In this document: positions 25,721 to 39,000 of the stretch, piece by piece
Layout of the letters: each line of letters begins with the position of its first letter
How positions within the stretch are numbered: the first letter of the stretch is position 1
DNA from: Parelaphostrongylus tenuis
Lineage: Eukaryota > Nematoda > Chromadorea > Rhabditida > Metastrongylidae
DNA length: 64,000 nt
Assembly (NCBI GenBank): GCA_019055375.1
Contig: JAHQIW010000235.1
Span: 1-64,000, forward strand
Reading direction: 5' to 3'
Made by a program: the position numbers and the translations under genes
Notes under the pieces: generated by a model
The model's input: the letters and a program-made list of their open reading frames with translations, nothing else
The model's database searches: none
Told to the model about the DNA's origin: nothing

Positions 25721-28700
25721 TATTGCTCTAGTGCTAAAACATATAGAACAGCCTAATCATACTGAATAAAAGCATAAAGATGTAAAATAAAGATGATAAT
25801 GGAGTACAAGTTGTGCACTGAAAAGATTTTGTACTCATAATCGTAGTATTTCTAGGCTAAGAATATTTCAAGAAACACGGTGTTGCTGAAACGATAGTGA
25901 TGCATTTCACTGACATCATGTTGAGGCAAGAAAGATAGTTACTTACAAAAAAAACAATTACGAGTTGCTTTTTTTAGCAATGATACAGCCGTTTAAACAA
26001 AGCCACCTAACTTGATAATCTTAACTTGGAAGGCAAATGAGATAGAGCTAAAAGCTATCAAAAGAGTGCTGTGGCATTCCTTACATAAATCACATTGTAA
26101 AAGAATAGCAAGTTTTCACATGCAAACCGCAACGGATATTCACCACTCGAATACAAGAACAACAGTGTAAGAATACAAAAATGGGTTGATGATTTCAAAC
26201 TATGGGAAAAATGCTCTAGATGAAATAGAAAAGAGCAGAAATGTGTCGCATATAACAGTTTCGTTGATAGTAGGATGTTGCACTGTCCTCCGTGTCCTTA
26301 TCTCTTTCATAACAGCTTTCGAGTGTTAGTTGATCGAGAGTGACTCTCAATTCCGCAAACGTTAGCGCTGAAGCGAAAGGCTAACAAGAAAAGCAGAAAA
26401 AAACCATAGTGATGTATCTCAACACACGTTCACCCAGCGCATATTCCCTCGCAATTTTCCAGGTACTAGCTAGGAAGGTTTGTGTTATTAGTTCTGAAAA
26501 TAGTTGTGTGTACTTAAATTATCAATTAAGAACGGCGCCTATAAATTACAAACAAAAAAAGTACCCTTACCAATTTTCACCCTTATAGTATGTCGATCGT
26601 AGGAAGTAACTGGTCGTTTATGTCTAAGCAAAGTTTTCTCTAGCTATATCAATCGGTAAATTTCATTTTGAAACGATACCTAAAGATCTCTCGCCAAGAA
26701 CGCGAGTACAATGAACGCTTCTGTGTTGTAGTCATCAGCATCATTATTATTCTAATATCTGGCTTTTCAGTGCGCCTTCTCTTTTCATCTCTTGGAATAT
26801 GGCTTCCTTAGAAAGTCCTTTTTTTCCGCCCGCATAACTCACTCAGAGAAATTTTTTTTCTCACGAAGGCCTGTGTTCACGAGAAGACTATATACTAGTG
26901 GGTGCAAATTTTTGCCAGTCAAACGACAGCATATCTAGACTCCGTGTTCACTGTTAGTGAGAGCTACAGCACAGTTTGCACTCAGTTTCTTATTGCTAAT
27001 TTGTCGCCCATGGTAATAGTCCGCATCTTCGAGATTATGACGTCGTTTGTTAGGTTTATTCTATAGTCTCAAAATAATTTCCATCTTAAAATGCAAATGA
27101 CCGGCTTTTACCGTGAAAATGTTCTTCTGATTCATTTGGACGATCGTAGAGCGCTTGCATCTTTGTAGTCTTCACTCCACAATTATTTTCGTTTATCCGT
27201 AGCCTAATATTTGTTAACCCCTAAAAGACCGCAATAGAAATTGATGTGCTCAGGGCGAATTGCTCGATTTTCGTTGTTTGATCTAGGTTTTTCTCTCTAC
27301 TTTGCAGAAGCTTTCGAATTCTCGTTTTTTGATAGAACACAATTTTCTCTACTTGCTCATATGCTTTTAGCACAGACATACATGCCACGTATAGGGAAAA
27401 GCGCTAGTTTATCACGCAATCATACCGAATCTGGCAATCAATCAATTGTATTGAATCGCACAAAGGACCACAATAAGTATCTATAGTTTTGGTCTTCTCT
27501 AGTCTTATACAAAACTCAGGAGTCGTCATAGTAGGTAGAAATTAAAAAAGATTGAGTGATTTATAAAAAAATGATGATACATGCTGTATGCAATACCAAT
27601 CAATCAATAGAAGTCACTATAGCTAAGTTTGAATCAGTCATTCGTTTGCTTTCAGTTATTTAGAGCTGATGTATGTGAGTAATATTGAGAATTTATAGAT
27701 AGTGGAGGAATTCTAAGCTTGGAGGGTCAATCGTGTTCTAGTGAAAAGCTTGAAACATGGCATTATGCAAACTACTGGCCAGAAATATGTGTCTCCAAAG
27801 AAGTGTTCTTGGTACTTTTTCCCTATACGCACCCGTTCTCAGAAAAGCACATTTTGTATACCTCTTTGAGTGTTAGTAATTACTCAGTAGCTCGAATTTC
27901 AAAAATTTGAAAGGTGTATTCTATCTTTCAAACGGTTTTTATATTGTAATGTAAGAGTAAAAGTAAAATTTTATTTAAAATGCAGGTATGTTTCGCTGAA
28001 CAAGCTTTTGGTTCAGACTTTCAACAATCATTCGATAACAGAAGTTGCAACAATTTCAATGATATGCCTAGTTTTTGAAAAGGACATTTAGATGCGTTGT
28101 TACAGCTAAAAAAATACTGGCACCGTGTCGATTACGGAGCGCAATTTACACGTGACGCTCGACGCTGTCCAAGCGCAAAGCTCAATGTTCTTTTAGCTAT
28201 AACAGCGCACTAAGAAGTTTATCTTAAAAAGCAAGCATATTGCTAAACTCGTTGAGATTTGCCCTATCGAATGAGTATGAAAGTATGAGAGAAAGGCCAA
28301 GTCGAGCGAAAGCTACTCAAATGCGTAGCACAATTTTATTCTTGGTGCTACAGCTCGACAAGAAATTTTTTCCAAAAGGCAGGCACACCGTCAAAGTTTT
28401 CGAGCTTAAGTTATCGACTAGTTATCAAAAAGCGATGACTTGATGTCGATATTTTGAAATTCATCTGCATACCGCTGGAAGGTAAGAACGCTCCATGAAG
28501 CCTTTAAAAAATAAAGTACACCTTCAAAATTTTCGAGATTTAAGATATTGAGTGATCACTACAGTGTCTGGAAAAAGCAACAACTTCTTTTTTTTATTAT
28601 AGATGCTGAAGGGGGAGTACGGCGTTCTCCGCAATGACGAAGCGCGCTCTTCCTACATTCACTCCAGCTACATGCTACAGTTAGCTCCAAATAGACCCCT

Positions 28701-29620
28701 ATCAGAGGTGTTTAGTTGTAGAAGATGTGCTTTCAAGCTAAATTCCTCCAAGACAAGCAATACTAATGCACACTAAGTATTCAAAGTTTGTCTTCTTATA
28801 CAGGGACGTGATATTACCGCTTATTTAAAAGATCAATCACATCATCAAAATCCTTGAGACATGGGCCATCGAATGACTAGTAAGACTGCGGTGAAGAGCC
28901 ATATACAAGCCCAAGCCAAACTTTGCTCCTACAACGTAATAAAAAGTCTTTTGCAAAACACAAGCATGCCGTTGAAATCGAAAAGACTCAAACTTTCGAA
29001 TGGTTACCAGAAGTCTAAGAAAAAACTTTTATTCAGCGTGAAAGGCCTCAAGCAGTCGAAAATCGTATTTGGTACACGTGGTCCCTTAGGGGTTAAATGA
29101 CTGTTTCTCAGACTTCACCAACGATCTATAATGCCGTGACCATCGAAAATCGTATAGATTTGCGCTTCGGATCTATGTTTGACACTGTGCAGGCTTATAT
29201 TCCGTAAGATATCGTTCAAGCGATTTATGCGTGTTGGTTGAAATTTTGACGTTCTGAAGTATCATTTAACGTCTCTGCAGCACAATGGGCATTAAAAAGG
29301 TTGTAGAGTTGGAATCGGAGTACTAGATTCCACTTGGTCGGTGGATTCCTTGAAGGCTTCAAATGAGGTCCATTCTGTCGTCCTTCTTCCATCCAATTCC
29401 TCCACATTGTTCTACATGTTAACCAGTTGTCTCAGGTGTACGCATGAAGTGGACTATATATAGCAAGAGAAGCGTCCACTCAGCTTGTCTGTCTTCACAC
29501 TGTGGATTCCCAATAAACAGCATTCGCCTGATTTACGCGCATTGGGGATGCAATTTTAAAAGTCTGAAACAGTAATACAAATATTCAATAAGTATAACAA
29601 TACACCTAATCTTCAATAGG
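25721..29620. other. No gene recognised; scattered repeat fragments
   Basis: 28090-28210 contains an inverted pair (gttacagctaaaa / ttttagctataac) and 28330-29030 holds related fragments (caccgtcaaagttttcgag, caccttcaaaattttcgag, gccgttgaaatcg). A minus-strand open stretch at about 26945-27055 (DADYYHGRQISNKK) lacks convincing splice context. Nothing here is firm enough to call a gene. Confidence 0.35.
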
Positions 29621-29639
29621 TAACTTATTAATGTAGAGT

Positions 29640-30070
29640 GCTGTGCAAAACATTTGCACCAGCCGGGATTCGAGCCCAGACCTCACTCATTCCGCGAGCT
29701 CGTGCTGAACCGTTGCACCACTGAGGCTCGTTTTGCACACCACACTTTCTACGCTACAATGCGTTTTCTGTCAACAGCGAACCGTCGATGGTTTTAAGAT
29801 CATACCACCGCAAGATGCGGCCAAATAAATTAATTCCGAGATTATTGATACCCAATATGTGTCAACATAAGTAGGTTCGATGCTGATAGCGGCTGCTCCG
29901 CCAGACCGTCGACGATTGGCTGTTGACAGGTAAAGCATTGTAACGTAGAAAGTGTGTTGTGGAAAACGAGCGTATGTAGGGCGACGGTTCAGCACGCGTT
30001 CCCGGAAAGAGTGAGATCTGGGTTCGAATCCCAGCCGACGCGCATGTTTTTGCAAAGAACACTGCATTAT
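29640..30070. repeat. Inverted pair of tRNA-like SINE heads, family C-t
   Basis: A minus-strand head (about 29650-29735; reverse reads gtggtgcaacggttcagcac and gctcgaatcccgg) and a plus-strand head (about 29965-30050; gtagggcgacggttcagcac and ggttcgaatccc) face outward from a central 230-bp segment containing accaccgcaagatgcgg. The B box of the plus head matches the tRNA consensus exactly. Confidence 0.75.
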
Positions 30071-30210
30071 TGGGTATATTATAAGGTCATACCACCGCAA
30101 GATGCGGTCAAACAAATGAATTCAGATAGATAAATTATTGTTACCTAATTTGGTATTGATATAAAAGCAAACTAAAACTTTTAATTTGACCGCTTATAGC
30201 CGTGGTATGC

Positions 30211-30260
30211 TGTATATACATTGATATAGTATATATAATATAATATATATATATATACTC
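30211..30260. repeat. AT microsatellite
   Basis: Imperfect (TA)n tract. Confidence 0.85.
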
Positions 30261-30269
30261 AGCAATAAA

Positions 30270-30545
30270 GTGCGATGTGCAAAGCTTTTTCTTCGGCTGG
30301 GACGCGAACCCACATCTACTCCATCCGAGAGCGTGCGCTCTAGCCCGTTGCATTACTGAAGTTTTTTTTGCCAGCGCCCTTATTACGCTACAACGCATCT
30401 ATCTTCCAGCAATCAGCAGTCAACGATTTGGCTCAGGTGGTTAGTATCGACGTTGAACCGATTGACGCTGACACATATTGTGTTTTGGATGATCCACTAA
30501 AATCTTTTCATTTGACCGCTTCCAGCGGTGGATTTGCATGTCACT
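30270..30545 (-). repeat. tRNA-like SINE, single-headed relative of 29640-30070
   Basis: Reverse reads cagtaatgcaacgggctaga and gggttcgcgtccc as A and B boxes, then a body sharing tacgctacaacgc and the gaccgcttccagcggtgg segment with its neighbour. Confidence 0.65.
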
Positions 30546-30572
30546 CTACATCACTGGATATAAAGGATAAAT

Positions 30573-30862
30573 AAAGCTCTCGGCGTTGATCAATCCCTGA
30601 GGGATGCGCCATGCATTCGACTTCAATTTTTAACTTCGTTTGAGGTGATTGAATGCATATCTGGCCTTTACAATGACTCGCGGAGGCCTCCCGCTGAACC
30701 GAGTCAGTGCTGCTTATCCTCCCAGACAAGTCTGAGACCTGTCTGGTACCAATTTACCGACCCCGGAGGGATGGATGGCTTGGTGAGCCATGAGTGCGAG
30801 ATCGAACCATTGACCTCGTGTGCGACGCAGGGCACCTCTAACCGCTGCGCCACAAGCGCTCT
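30573..30862 (-). repeat. tRNA-derived SINE, family A, copy 2
   Basis: Head on the minus strand: GTGGCGCAGCGGTTAGAGG (A box) and GGTTCGATCTC (degraded B box), then the family body ending at aagctctcggcgttgatc. Nearly identical to 35737-36024, so recently active. The overlapping 119-codon frame is not a gene. Confidence 0.85.
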
Positions 30863-30867
30863 CACTG

Positions 30868-30870
<3 letters not shown>

Positions 30871-30907
<37 letters not shown>

Positions 30908-30969
30908 GTGTACATATATATATACAGATATATATATATTATGTATACATATATATATATATATATATG
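30871..30969. repeat. AT/ATGT microsatellite
   Basis: About 100 bp of (AT)n with interspersed TATGTAC units, directly beside the SINE head. Confidence 0.9.
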
Positions 30970-30999
30970 TAACATCATACCACGTAACATCATATCTTA

Positions 31000-31912
31000 T
31001 ATAGCATCGTCATCGTTCGATTTCAATCTTCTTCGTTGAAGCACTGCTCGAATGAGGAAATTCACTCGGAGAACTCTATATATGTAGGATGCTCGCTATG
31101 CTAATTTTCTGTTCATGGTTATATCTTTCCCCAAATAATCTATTCTACAGTAGAAGTTGCCATCACGAGTTTTCACGAAGCGTAATAATATTTTTATATC
31201 ATGAAGTAGACGAAGAGGTCAAAAGGTTAGTCTACTAAAGTTTCCATATAGCTCTCTCAGTATTAGCTTAATTATTATAGAAAACACAAACATTTCTGAC
31301 TGGTGATGCCAAGGTTAAAAATAGTCGGTTTTCCGAATATAAACCACTTTATTAAGCATGTACAGTAAAACTTTGCAACATTGAAAAAATGCGAAGAATT
31401 GACTGAAATATTATGATTTAAGCTTGATTTTGACTGATCGTAAATGCTGACAAAGTCTTCTCATGTTTTGAGAATTTCCACGGATTTTTTGTAATTTCTA
31501 AATTATAATTTCGTAATTGAGAAGATTATCTAACAATCATACTACATACTAGGCCACTTGCGTAGTTTACTTTTATTCCATTTATAAGATATGTACGAAA
31601 AGTGAGAAGAGGAATTGTGACAAAAATGTTTGGGACAAATAAAAAACACTGACAACATGAAAGCAAAATACACTGCTGGCCAATCGATGTGAATCATGGA
31701 GCGATAAGACTGGTTCCATTACGTATGGTCAACATGTGTAACTCAAATTCAACTTCGCCTTGAATTTCTCAACTGATAATCAACCGGTTCGGTTGATTGA
31801 TTTGCTGAGACTACCGATGGTTGCAATGATTTTGGACCGATCTCATATCACGTTCACAGTATCGACTGCTTTTTTTGGCAATAAGTGATTCATAAAGCAT
31901 AAAAAATCTACG
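31000..31912 (+). promoter_or_regulatory. Region upstream of CNNM, presumed promoter
   Basis: About 900 bp between an AT microsatellite and the CNNM start codon, free of the repeat families found elsewhere. A T-rich run followed by ggcaataag about 30 bases before the ATG could act as a splice-leader acceptor. No TATA box or other element can be assigned from sequence alone. Confidence 0.25.
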
Positions 31913-33016
31913 ATGCTTCATTTCTTCACAACTCTGCTTATCATTTTGATTACAGCTCCTTCCATTTCTCCTGATGAGGTATGTGCTTTTGTTTAACAAA
32001 TTTTACTTGAATTGCAAGTGAACGTTTGATTTTATGACATTTGTTTTAGCAGACTTGACTAGAAGTGTAAATTCTAGCAAAACATCACAAAAGAAACATG
32101 CAAACAAACACACTAATAATTGTTTTTAGCACAGCTGGGAAACACTGCAAGTCATTCCGCACGTATCTGGACTTCGTGTGGAAAATCCCATAGGCGACAA
32201 AGGATTCATCGGATACACGTGGGGAGAATTTTGTACGGAAGTATATTAATGCCACTGATCACACAAAATTTGCTGTATTTTAACCGAAACTTTTTCTGAA
32301 CTATGAAAGCAGTGACTTTACTTCACGTTTTTTCCTCAAGATTATGCCACCAAATGTCACAGTGTTTTAGAGAAGCGTGGGAGTTAATAGTTGAGCCAAA
32401 TGTACCGGTACTTGTGGTAGTTTTCGGCTATTGGTTAGACAAGGTGAATTTTACTATTTTTTTTATTACCAGGATGGATCAATAAGATTTATAAAATATC
32501 AGGTTGAGTACATTACGTTCACTGATTCGATTTGTTTGACGTCAGAATTCAACATATCACGAGATAATTTCGTTCTTCAAACTGAAACGCGAATCGAGCT
32601 GAAGATGTCTTTTCCAAAGTTAGTCTTATTTTTTGTTGTTATGTGTCAGATTTCCTGTACAACAGAATTTACCGAGTAATAGCGATATTGATACGAAGTT
32701 TGAAAATAAGAGATTTTCTGTTGAATATTTAATTCTTGCGCAAGCTTTTCCTTTCCTTCTTTTCCCTTTTGTTTCGCATTTTTCTTTCGAATTATTCAAT
32801 AACATCAATTCATATTTCTACCAGTGGAGAATATTCCTGGCGGATGTGCGTAAAGCAACAGGGCCGAATGGGCGAACTTCAACTGGTTTGTTTTGAAGTG
32901 TCACATTACGAGACTATACTGAAGTTATTCATATTTTTCTGCAGATTGATGATGATCGAACATGGATTAATACAGCAGAAACGATGAAAGAGCATTACAT
33001 GCCGCTGTTCTTACAG
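31913..33016 (+). CDS. cnnm: CNNM exons 1-6: signal peptide and extracellular domain
   Basis: Exon 1 (31913-31978) begins [19 protein letters not shown], a typical signal peptide, and ends at GAG|gtatgt; this ATG is chosen because it is the only one giving a leader in phase with exon 2. Exon 2 (32130-32218) carries VSGLRVENP. Its donor is set at AC|gtgggg because only that junction keeps frame with exon 3; a better-looking donor at 32241 would break it. Exon 3 (32371-32443) has [13 protein letters not shown]. Exon 4 (32473-32618) has YITFTDS and [18 protein letters not shown], typical of the CNNM ectodomain. Exon 5 (32825-32885) has [13 protein letters not shown]. Exon 6 (32945-33016) has IDDDRTW and ends in HYMPLFLQ, which leads into the first membrane helix. 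Introns are short (29-206 bp). Confidence 0.88.
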
Positions 33017-36000
33017 GTGGCTGTCAGTTTACTTCATTTCAAGCATTTCTCAAGAATTGATATTATCGATCTCGTTAGCAAGTGATCCTTTGCGAAAGTT
33101 TCTGAATTAAGTGATTTTCTTACAAATTTTTACAATTTAGACTGCTGTACTCGTCGTCTTGTTTGCAATGTCTGCTTTATTTTCTGGTTTGAACCTCGGA
33201 CTCATGTCATTGTCTATTCAAGAGTTGAAACTTATCATAAAAAGTGGTCAGTATAAGACTTTTTGGTTCTTTCTATTTCTATGGGAACAAATGAAAAAAA
33301 GATCTCATTCGCTGGAGAGGAACTTTTAATAGGAACGCTCTTATCCATTCGAAAGTTGAGACTTGAGGCTACCGCTCCACGCTGCCAGTTTTTCATAACA
33401 CTTTTTTATAACGTTGTAGCATCGGATTAGATATTATGTTCCACATTCACCTTTTGCCATCATTCTTATCATACACAGCATTCACTGGAAGCCGCAAAGA
33501 ATATCAATGTGGTGAGGAATTTTCGCAGTATCTTAGTCAGCCGTTTTATCTGGAGTTTCTTTCAGAGCGGAGGGAAAATTCCCAATTGAATAACAAAATA
33601 TCAATTGTCCTGCCTCTTCCCGCGCCTGCCACGTCCCTCGCCATGGCCTTCGCCTTACCGAATAGGCTGTAAACAACGTTACCAAGAATGAACAACTTGA
33701 TCTTATTTTCTCTGCTAAACCGTATTTCCAGAAAATAAGCACGTCACTAGTATCAAAAAAGATTACCCTATCAGATGATTATTAATAGTCTAAAGATGGA
33801 GCTCTGTCCGACGAGGTCCAAGGCACAAATTAAAGACTAAGTGGGTCCGGAAGATCAAAAGAGCTTCCTAAAGAGCAAACACATTTTTGAGGTCCTTAAA
33901 ACTTGTGCTATAGTTTCATTATTAGCACTCTGAAGAAGGCATTTTGCCCAGCGAAATATAAGCGAGATAAGAGAAAAAACACGTGGTTTATGAAACATGA
34001 TTTGATTTTGAATATTGCATGTCATGTGAGGTGTTGTGAAAAATAGTGTCTCAGCTTTCGCAGGGTTACTAGCACTTCCAAAAAAAGTCCTTCTTCAGCG
34101 AATGAGATCGGTTTATCATTTGCTCCTTCATAATCAAAAAGAACCGAATTTCTTCAACGAACATTTTAGACCGATACGTAAACCACAATCTGGCGACGTT
34201 TCTCAGAAATTTGCTCTTATCGACAATACCTCTTTTTTAGGGTCGAAAAAAGAAGCGAGATATGCGAAGACAATCTTGCCTGTGAGGAGAAAAGGCAATT
34301 ATCTTCTTTGTACTATCTTGATCATGAACGTGGTATTTTCTTATAGCAAATTTTTTTTCTTATTGTTATGCTCTGACTTAATAGTTGGCATCCTTTGTTG
34401 CTGATAAGGAAGTCTTGGGATGTATGTGTTTCAGGTGGTGAACGCGGCGATCTCAATTTTGTTCGAAGACTTCACATCTGGTAGCGTAGCATTCATCACA
34501 GCTTCACTGGGAATAGTTGTGTTTGGTGAGATCGTTCCACAGAGTGCATGTGTTAAGTAAGTATTCATTTGGATCAAAGAATTGGAAGAAGTACAGCCAG
34601 CAGCTCAAAGCTTTTCTTACTCATCGTAGATATCCTTTAGCAGTACCAGAAAATGATTCGACTCATTAAATCATCTCTAAGTCGTAGGCAGAATGACCGC
34701 ACGATTCATCAGCTCTCCTACCTCTGGACTTGATAATAAAATAACTTTCAACTTCTTCACTTCACTTTATTTGACCCAATCTCAGTTTTTTCTTTCAACC
34801 GCGGTGATCTCATAACTTTTAACATTTGATTCGTCTCCTAAAACGAATTGCTTGTTGATTTCGCTTTCATTGTGAATGCCGTAGAATAGTGGTTAAGCAA
34901 ATCTCTTTGAAATCTGAATTATAGACAGGGTTCGGGTATTAGGATTGGCATCAGTTATCGACTGTTGGAGAGTATCACTCTTTGACTTCCACAGTCTCAG
35001 CCTCTACGTGTTTGACTGGTTAGGGTAGACTGTCTATACCACCTTCTTTGGGAAATCTCACCCGTGGTGTGGGAAACACTGTCTGTCTCACTCCTCTCTG
35101 CCACTCGTTACCTCGCCAATCGGGAATAAGGTTAGTGGTTCAATCCCCTACTACAACACTTTATTGTGGCTTTTTTGGTGTTATTCTTATGATGTCGATT
35201 ACGACTGATGCTTCAGTTCTTCTGATTACAACGGAACAAATAAAAAGCCGACTTCGTTTGCTAGACAAGAAGATTTCATAGGGATACTAGTAATCATTCG
35301 AAAGCTCAAATTTCTGGCTAAAGCCCCACGTAACCGGCTTTCAAAACCACACTTTTGTAACGCTGTGAAATCCAAAAATTATATCTCAGATGCGCATATT
35401 TCTTTACGGGCAGAACTCTTTCTTTGGGCTATTAACAATCATTCAATAGTACAATCGTTTTTGATTCCACCACTGTGCTTATATCCTGAAAAAACCGTTT
35501 CTCTAGAGCGCAGCAGCTAAAATTAGTTGAGTACGTAGCAGCTCGTAGAATACAGGTGTTAATTTATGAGAAACGTACGAACACTGTACGGACCAAACAT
35601 ACAACAGCTGCTCGATTCACTGACTATGCGATAGATTAACAATGCTGATATTCTATAAATAGTGTATCAGACATATAGTGAAGGTCTACTCTCTAGAAAG
35701 TAATCGCTATACAGTTCTTGCCATAAAAGCTAATAAAAGCTCTCGGCGTTGATCAATCCCTGAGGGATGCGCCATGCATTCGACTTCAAGATTTAACTTC
35801 GTTTGAGGTGATTGAATGCATACCTGGTCTTTACATTGACTCGCGGAGGCCTCCCGCTAAACCGAGTCAGTGTTGCTTATCCTCCCAGACAAGTCTGAGA
35901 CCTGCCTGGTACCAATTTACCGACTGCGGAGGGATGGATGGCTTGATGAGCGATGATCGCAAGATCGAACCACTGACCTCGTGTGCGACGCAGAGCACCT

Positions 36001-39000
36001 CTAACCACTGCGCCACATGCGCTCAATTCTTGCCATATCTACTGTAAATCTGCTAAGACTACAAGCTGCTACGCAAATGAAATGCAAATAAAAGGCAGGT
36101 TAGTTATCGATTAAAAAGCCGAAAGCGGCACATGTCGTTAAAAAAAAACATTTCCCATTTTCATGCTTTTCTTTTACACTATAACGGTCCCACCTTACAA
36201 GCCGTGTGTTTTGCCCGCTTGTTAGTTTTCGGTATACTTCAGACAACAGGAGTTTGTTCTGAATTATGGTTGTCTAAGATAAGACTTAATTTACCATTTT
36301 TATGTAACATCTTAGGCCTAATGTAACTGAATACAAATACCGTCACTATTCTGGGAAAAAACCCAAACACTTCGACGTTTTCGATCCGGGAGCATGAGTG
36401 ACTGCTTTTGATGTGAGCTTGGAATGCGCTGATCTGGTTCTTTCGAAACCGTAGAATGTAAATATTTTAAGCAAAATTATATCTGCCCAAATGGAGCTGT
36501 ATCGATAGCGTACATATCTTCAAGAATACGTCATCTTTATTTCTAAAATAAGCAAGCTGTTTAAATTTAGACATGGACTGGCGATTGGTGCGAGGACAAT
36601 ATTACTTACACGTTTTTTCATGTGGATTACTTGCCCTTTATCGTACCCAATAAGTAAGGTAAATCAGTACTATCCTGTTTTGATTGCATTTTTCTACGTC
36701 CATTCCAATTTATCAAGATTTTTATCCACCATAAGCAAATCTAGCATAATAAGTTGAACGATATTTAATTAAATCGTCTAAAATCCTAAATGCTTCTAAA
36801 ATGTCCTCTAATCCAAGGAGGCTACGTAATCCTACATTACGATACCTTCCCTTATTACGACTCGAAAGAAATTTTTTCACTTTATTTCTCTTTTTATAAC
36901 TGCTCGCCACCGCAGTATCATTATCGTGGTCCAGTGTTGAGGAAATTCAATTCAATCAAAATTTTCCGAGAATTTTAGTAGTATCCATGGATTACTTACA
37001 TACCACAACATGTAGGAATTTTACTGAAGACCTCTTATCCATTTATCCGTCTCTCATAAGGGTGTACACATAAAGGAGGCTAAAAACATTTTTGACGCAG
37101 CAGGGCTCTAATGTTGAGAAAAAACTATCATCATAACTGTTGAGAAAAAACTATCATCATAACTGTTTGTGAGCCATCTATTTGATGCCATAATTTCGAG
37201 AATCGAGTACAACTTCCTCATTTCGTCACAGAGCTTCTTTCACTATTTTGTTCACATTATTGTCTTTCAGCAGGACTTCTCTCTTATTCATGTTGTTTCT
37301 TTTTCTGATTTTAAATGCACTACTGTATAGATCTTGCAAAGACTTACATGAATAGTTACGGCAAAATGGCTGAAATTGCTAGTTTACTGTATTCTCAAAC
37401 GCTAATAACGAAAATTTTGTTATGAAATAAATTCAACAACTACCTGGAGCTGTTTGAACTGCCGCATTGCGATCCTGTTTCATTACGATGGAAGTACTTA
37501 CTACTTATTAACTACATCCAATATGATAGGGTATTCTTTGGAAAATTGTGGCACAAATTATCATTGAACACATTGTTAAAAAAGGGCTGTGAAAATGTTT
37601 CGATCATTTGAATCCTTTGAGATTTTGGACTTAATTATTGGAGAAGAAGTGGATCAGTTCGATAGACGACGGTTGATGGAAATCTTAAAAATGACAACGG
37701 AAGCAAATAGAAACATGGTGAGAAATGTATCGCTTGAAATATACTTAGTCAACTTGTTCAGTCCCAAATGGCACATATATGCCTTACTGCTCGCCACATT
37801 GTGTCACGTGCGGCGGGATTCGTATATGTTTTGTGCTGTAGTGGGAATACGGAAATTTATTACATGAACTGAGACCCTAAGGAGATATTTTCATCATTAA
37901 ATGATAGATTGCTACAGAACAAACTTTTGTAAAGATTGTTTGATTGAAAGAACGTCCAATGTCTCGAAAGGTATTCTACGATCAACCAGAAAGCAACATC
38001 GTTGGGGAGAGTAACCTATTTTGAACCTTGACACACCATTTGTTTTATTTCTTAGGTTATATCTTTGTAGCCATTCGATGGCTTAAAAAATTCCAATTTT
38101 GGCTTTGACAAGTCTTGGGAAATTATCGAGTCTTATTAGTGGAGGAAATCGCATTGCAATCTGCAGTGACATTTTTGGCAGACATTTTATAGCTTTGTAA
38201 TTACTTTAGCAATTTTGAACAGAATTAGCCTTACTGAAGTTTTATCATATTCCACCATTTACTGGCCATTAAAACTCTTTTGTTGGCTACAAGGAAACTA
38301 AAAACAAGAAGCTGTATTTCTATAAATGATGAAGCAATCGCTCTTCGAAGGATTTGGCGGCCGATCTAAAAATCGCTGTCGGCGCAATGGAGTTCACAAA
38401 CAAAGTTGCCAGAGATGTGATGACACGAATTGAGGTCAGGATTGTATCAGTTGAGTCCCCAAATTCTTAACGGACATTCGAGAAGTGTGGTGATTACAGG
38501 ATGCATTCATGTTGTCCGAAGATGACATACTTGACACGACAACGATGACGGAAATCGTACACAGAGGCTATACTCGTATTCCTGTCCACGAAAGTGGAGA
38601 CAGAAACAAGGTATCAGTAACGACAGCGTTTCGCTTTGTGCTATCCAGCATGGTGCTCATTTCCCTCTGTTGTGCTCTTTTTCTCTGAAATAGAAGACAA
38701 AACAACATAAAGTAGTAAGTAATGGAAAGTTACATGAAATTTTTAGCGAATCTTGTGTGAAACATATGAGTGCAAAATTCTATCTATTACTTAACTTTCT
38801 TGTTTTTTTTTTTGTTTGTAATAACACAACTGTTCCCATGATAGCAACGGGCATAACAAAAGAACTGTTAATGATGTCTTGGAAGAGGGCACGTGGGTAG
38901 TGTGGTGTCTGCTTAGTACTCAAACTAGAGCCAAAGAAAATCATGTACTATCTTGCAAGAATTTTATTGGCTTGGTTGACGAATTTCGCTGCTGTACTAA

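Noticed and set aside
26945..27055. Minus-strand exon with DADYYHGRQISNKK
   Set aside because: Open for only about 38 codons, with no clear acceptor, donor or partner exon.
29965..30050. Functional tRNA gene
   Set aside because: Good B box, but it is one of an inverted pair within a repeated element, and I could not form a convincing complete cloverleaf.
30871..30969. CRISPR-like or structured repeat array
   Set aside because: Simple AT/ATGT microsatellite without spacers.
30645..31004. 119-codon frame ending in IYIYIYI
   Set aside because: Runs through SINE A and an AT microsatellite; its counterpart at 35808-36047 is likewise SINE sequence.
34036..34404. 122-codon frame as an independent gene
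   Set aside because: It only overlaps CNNM exon 8 (34241-34332) in the right frame; the rest is intron and repeat family E.
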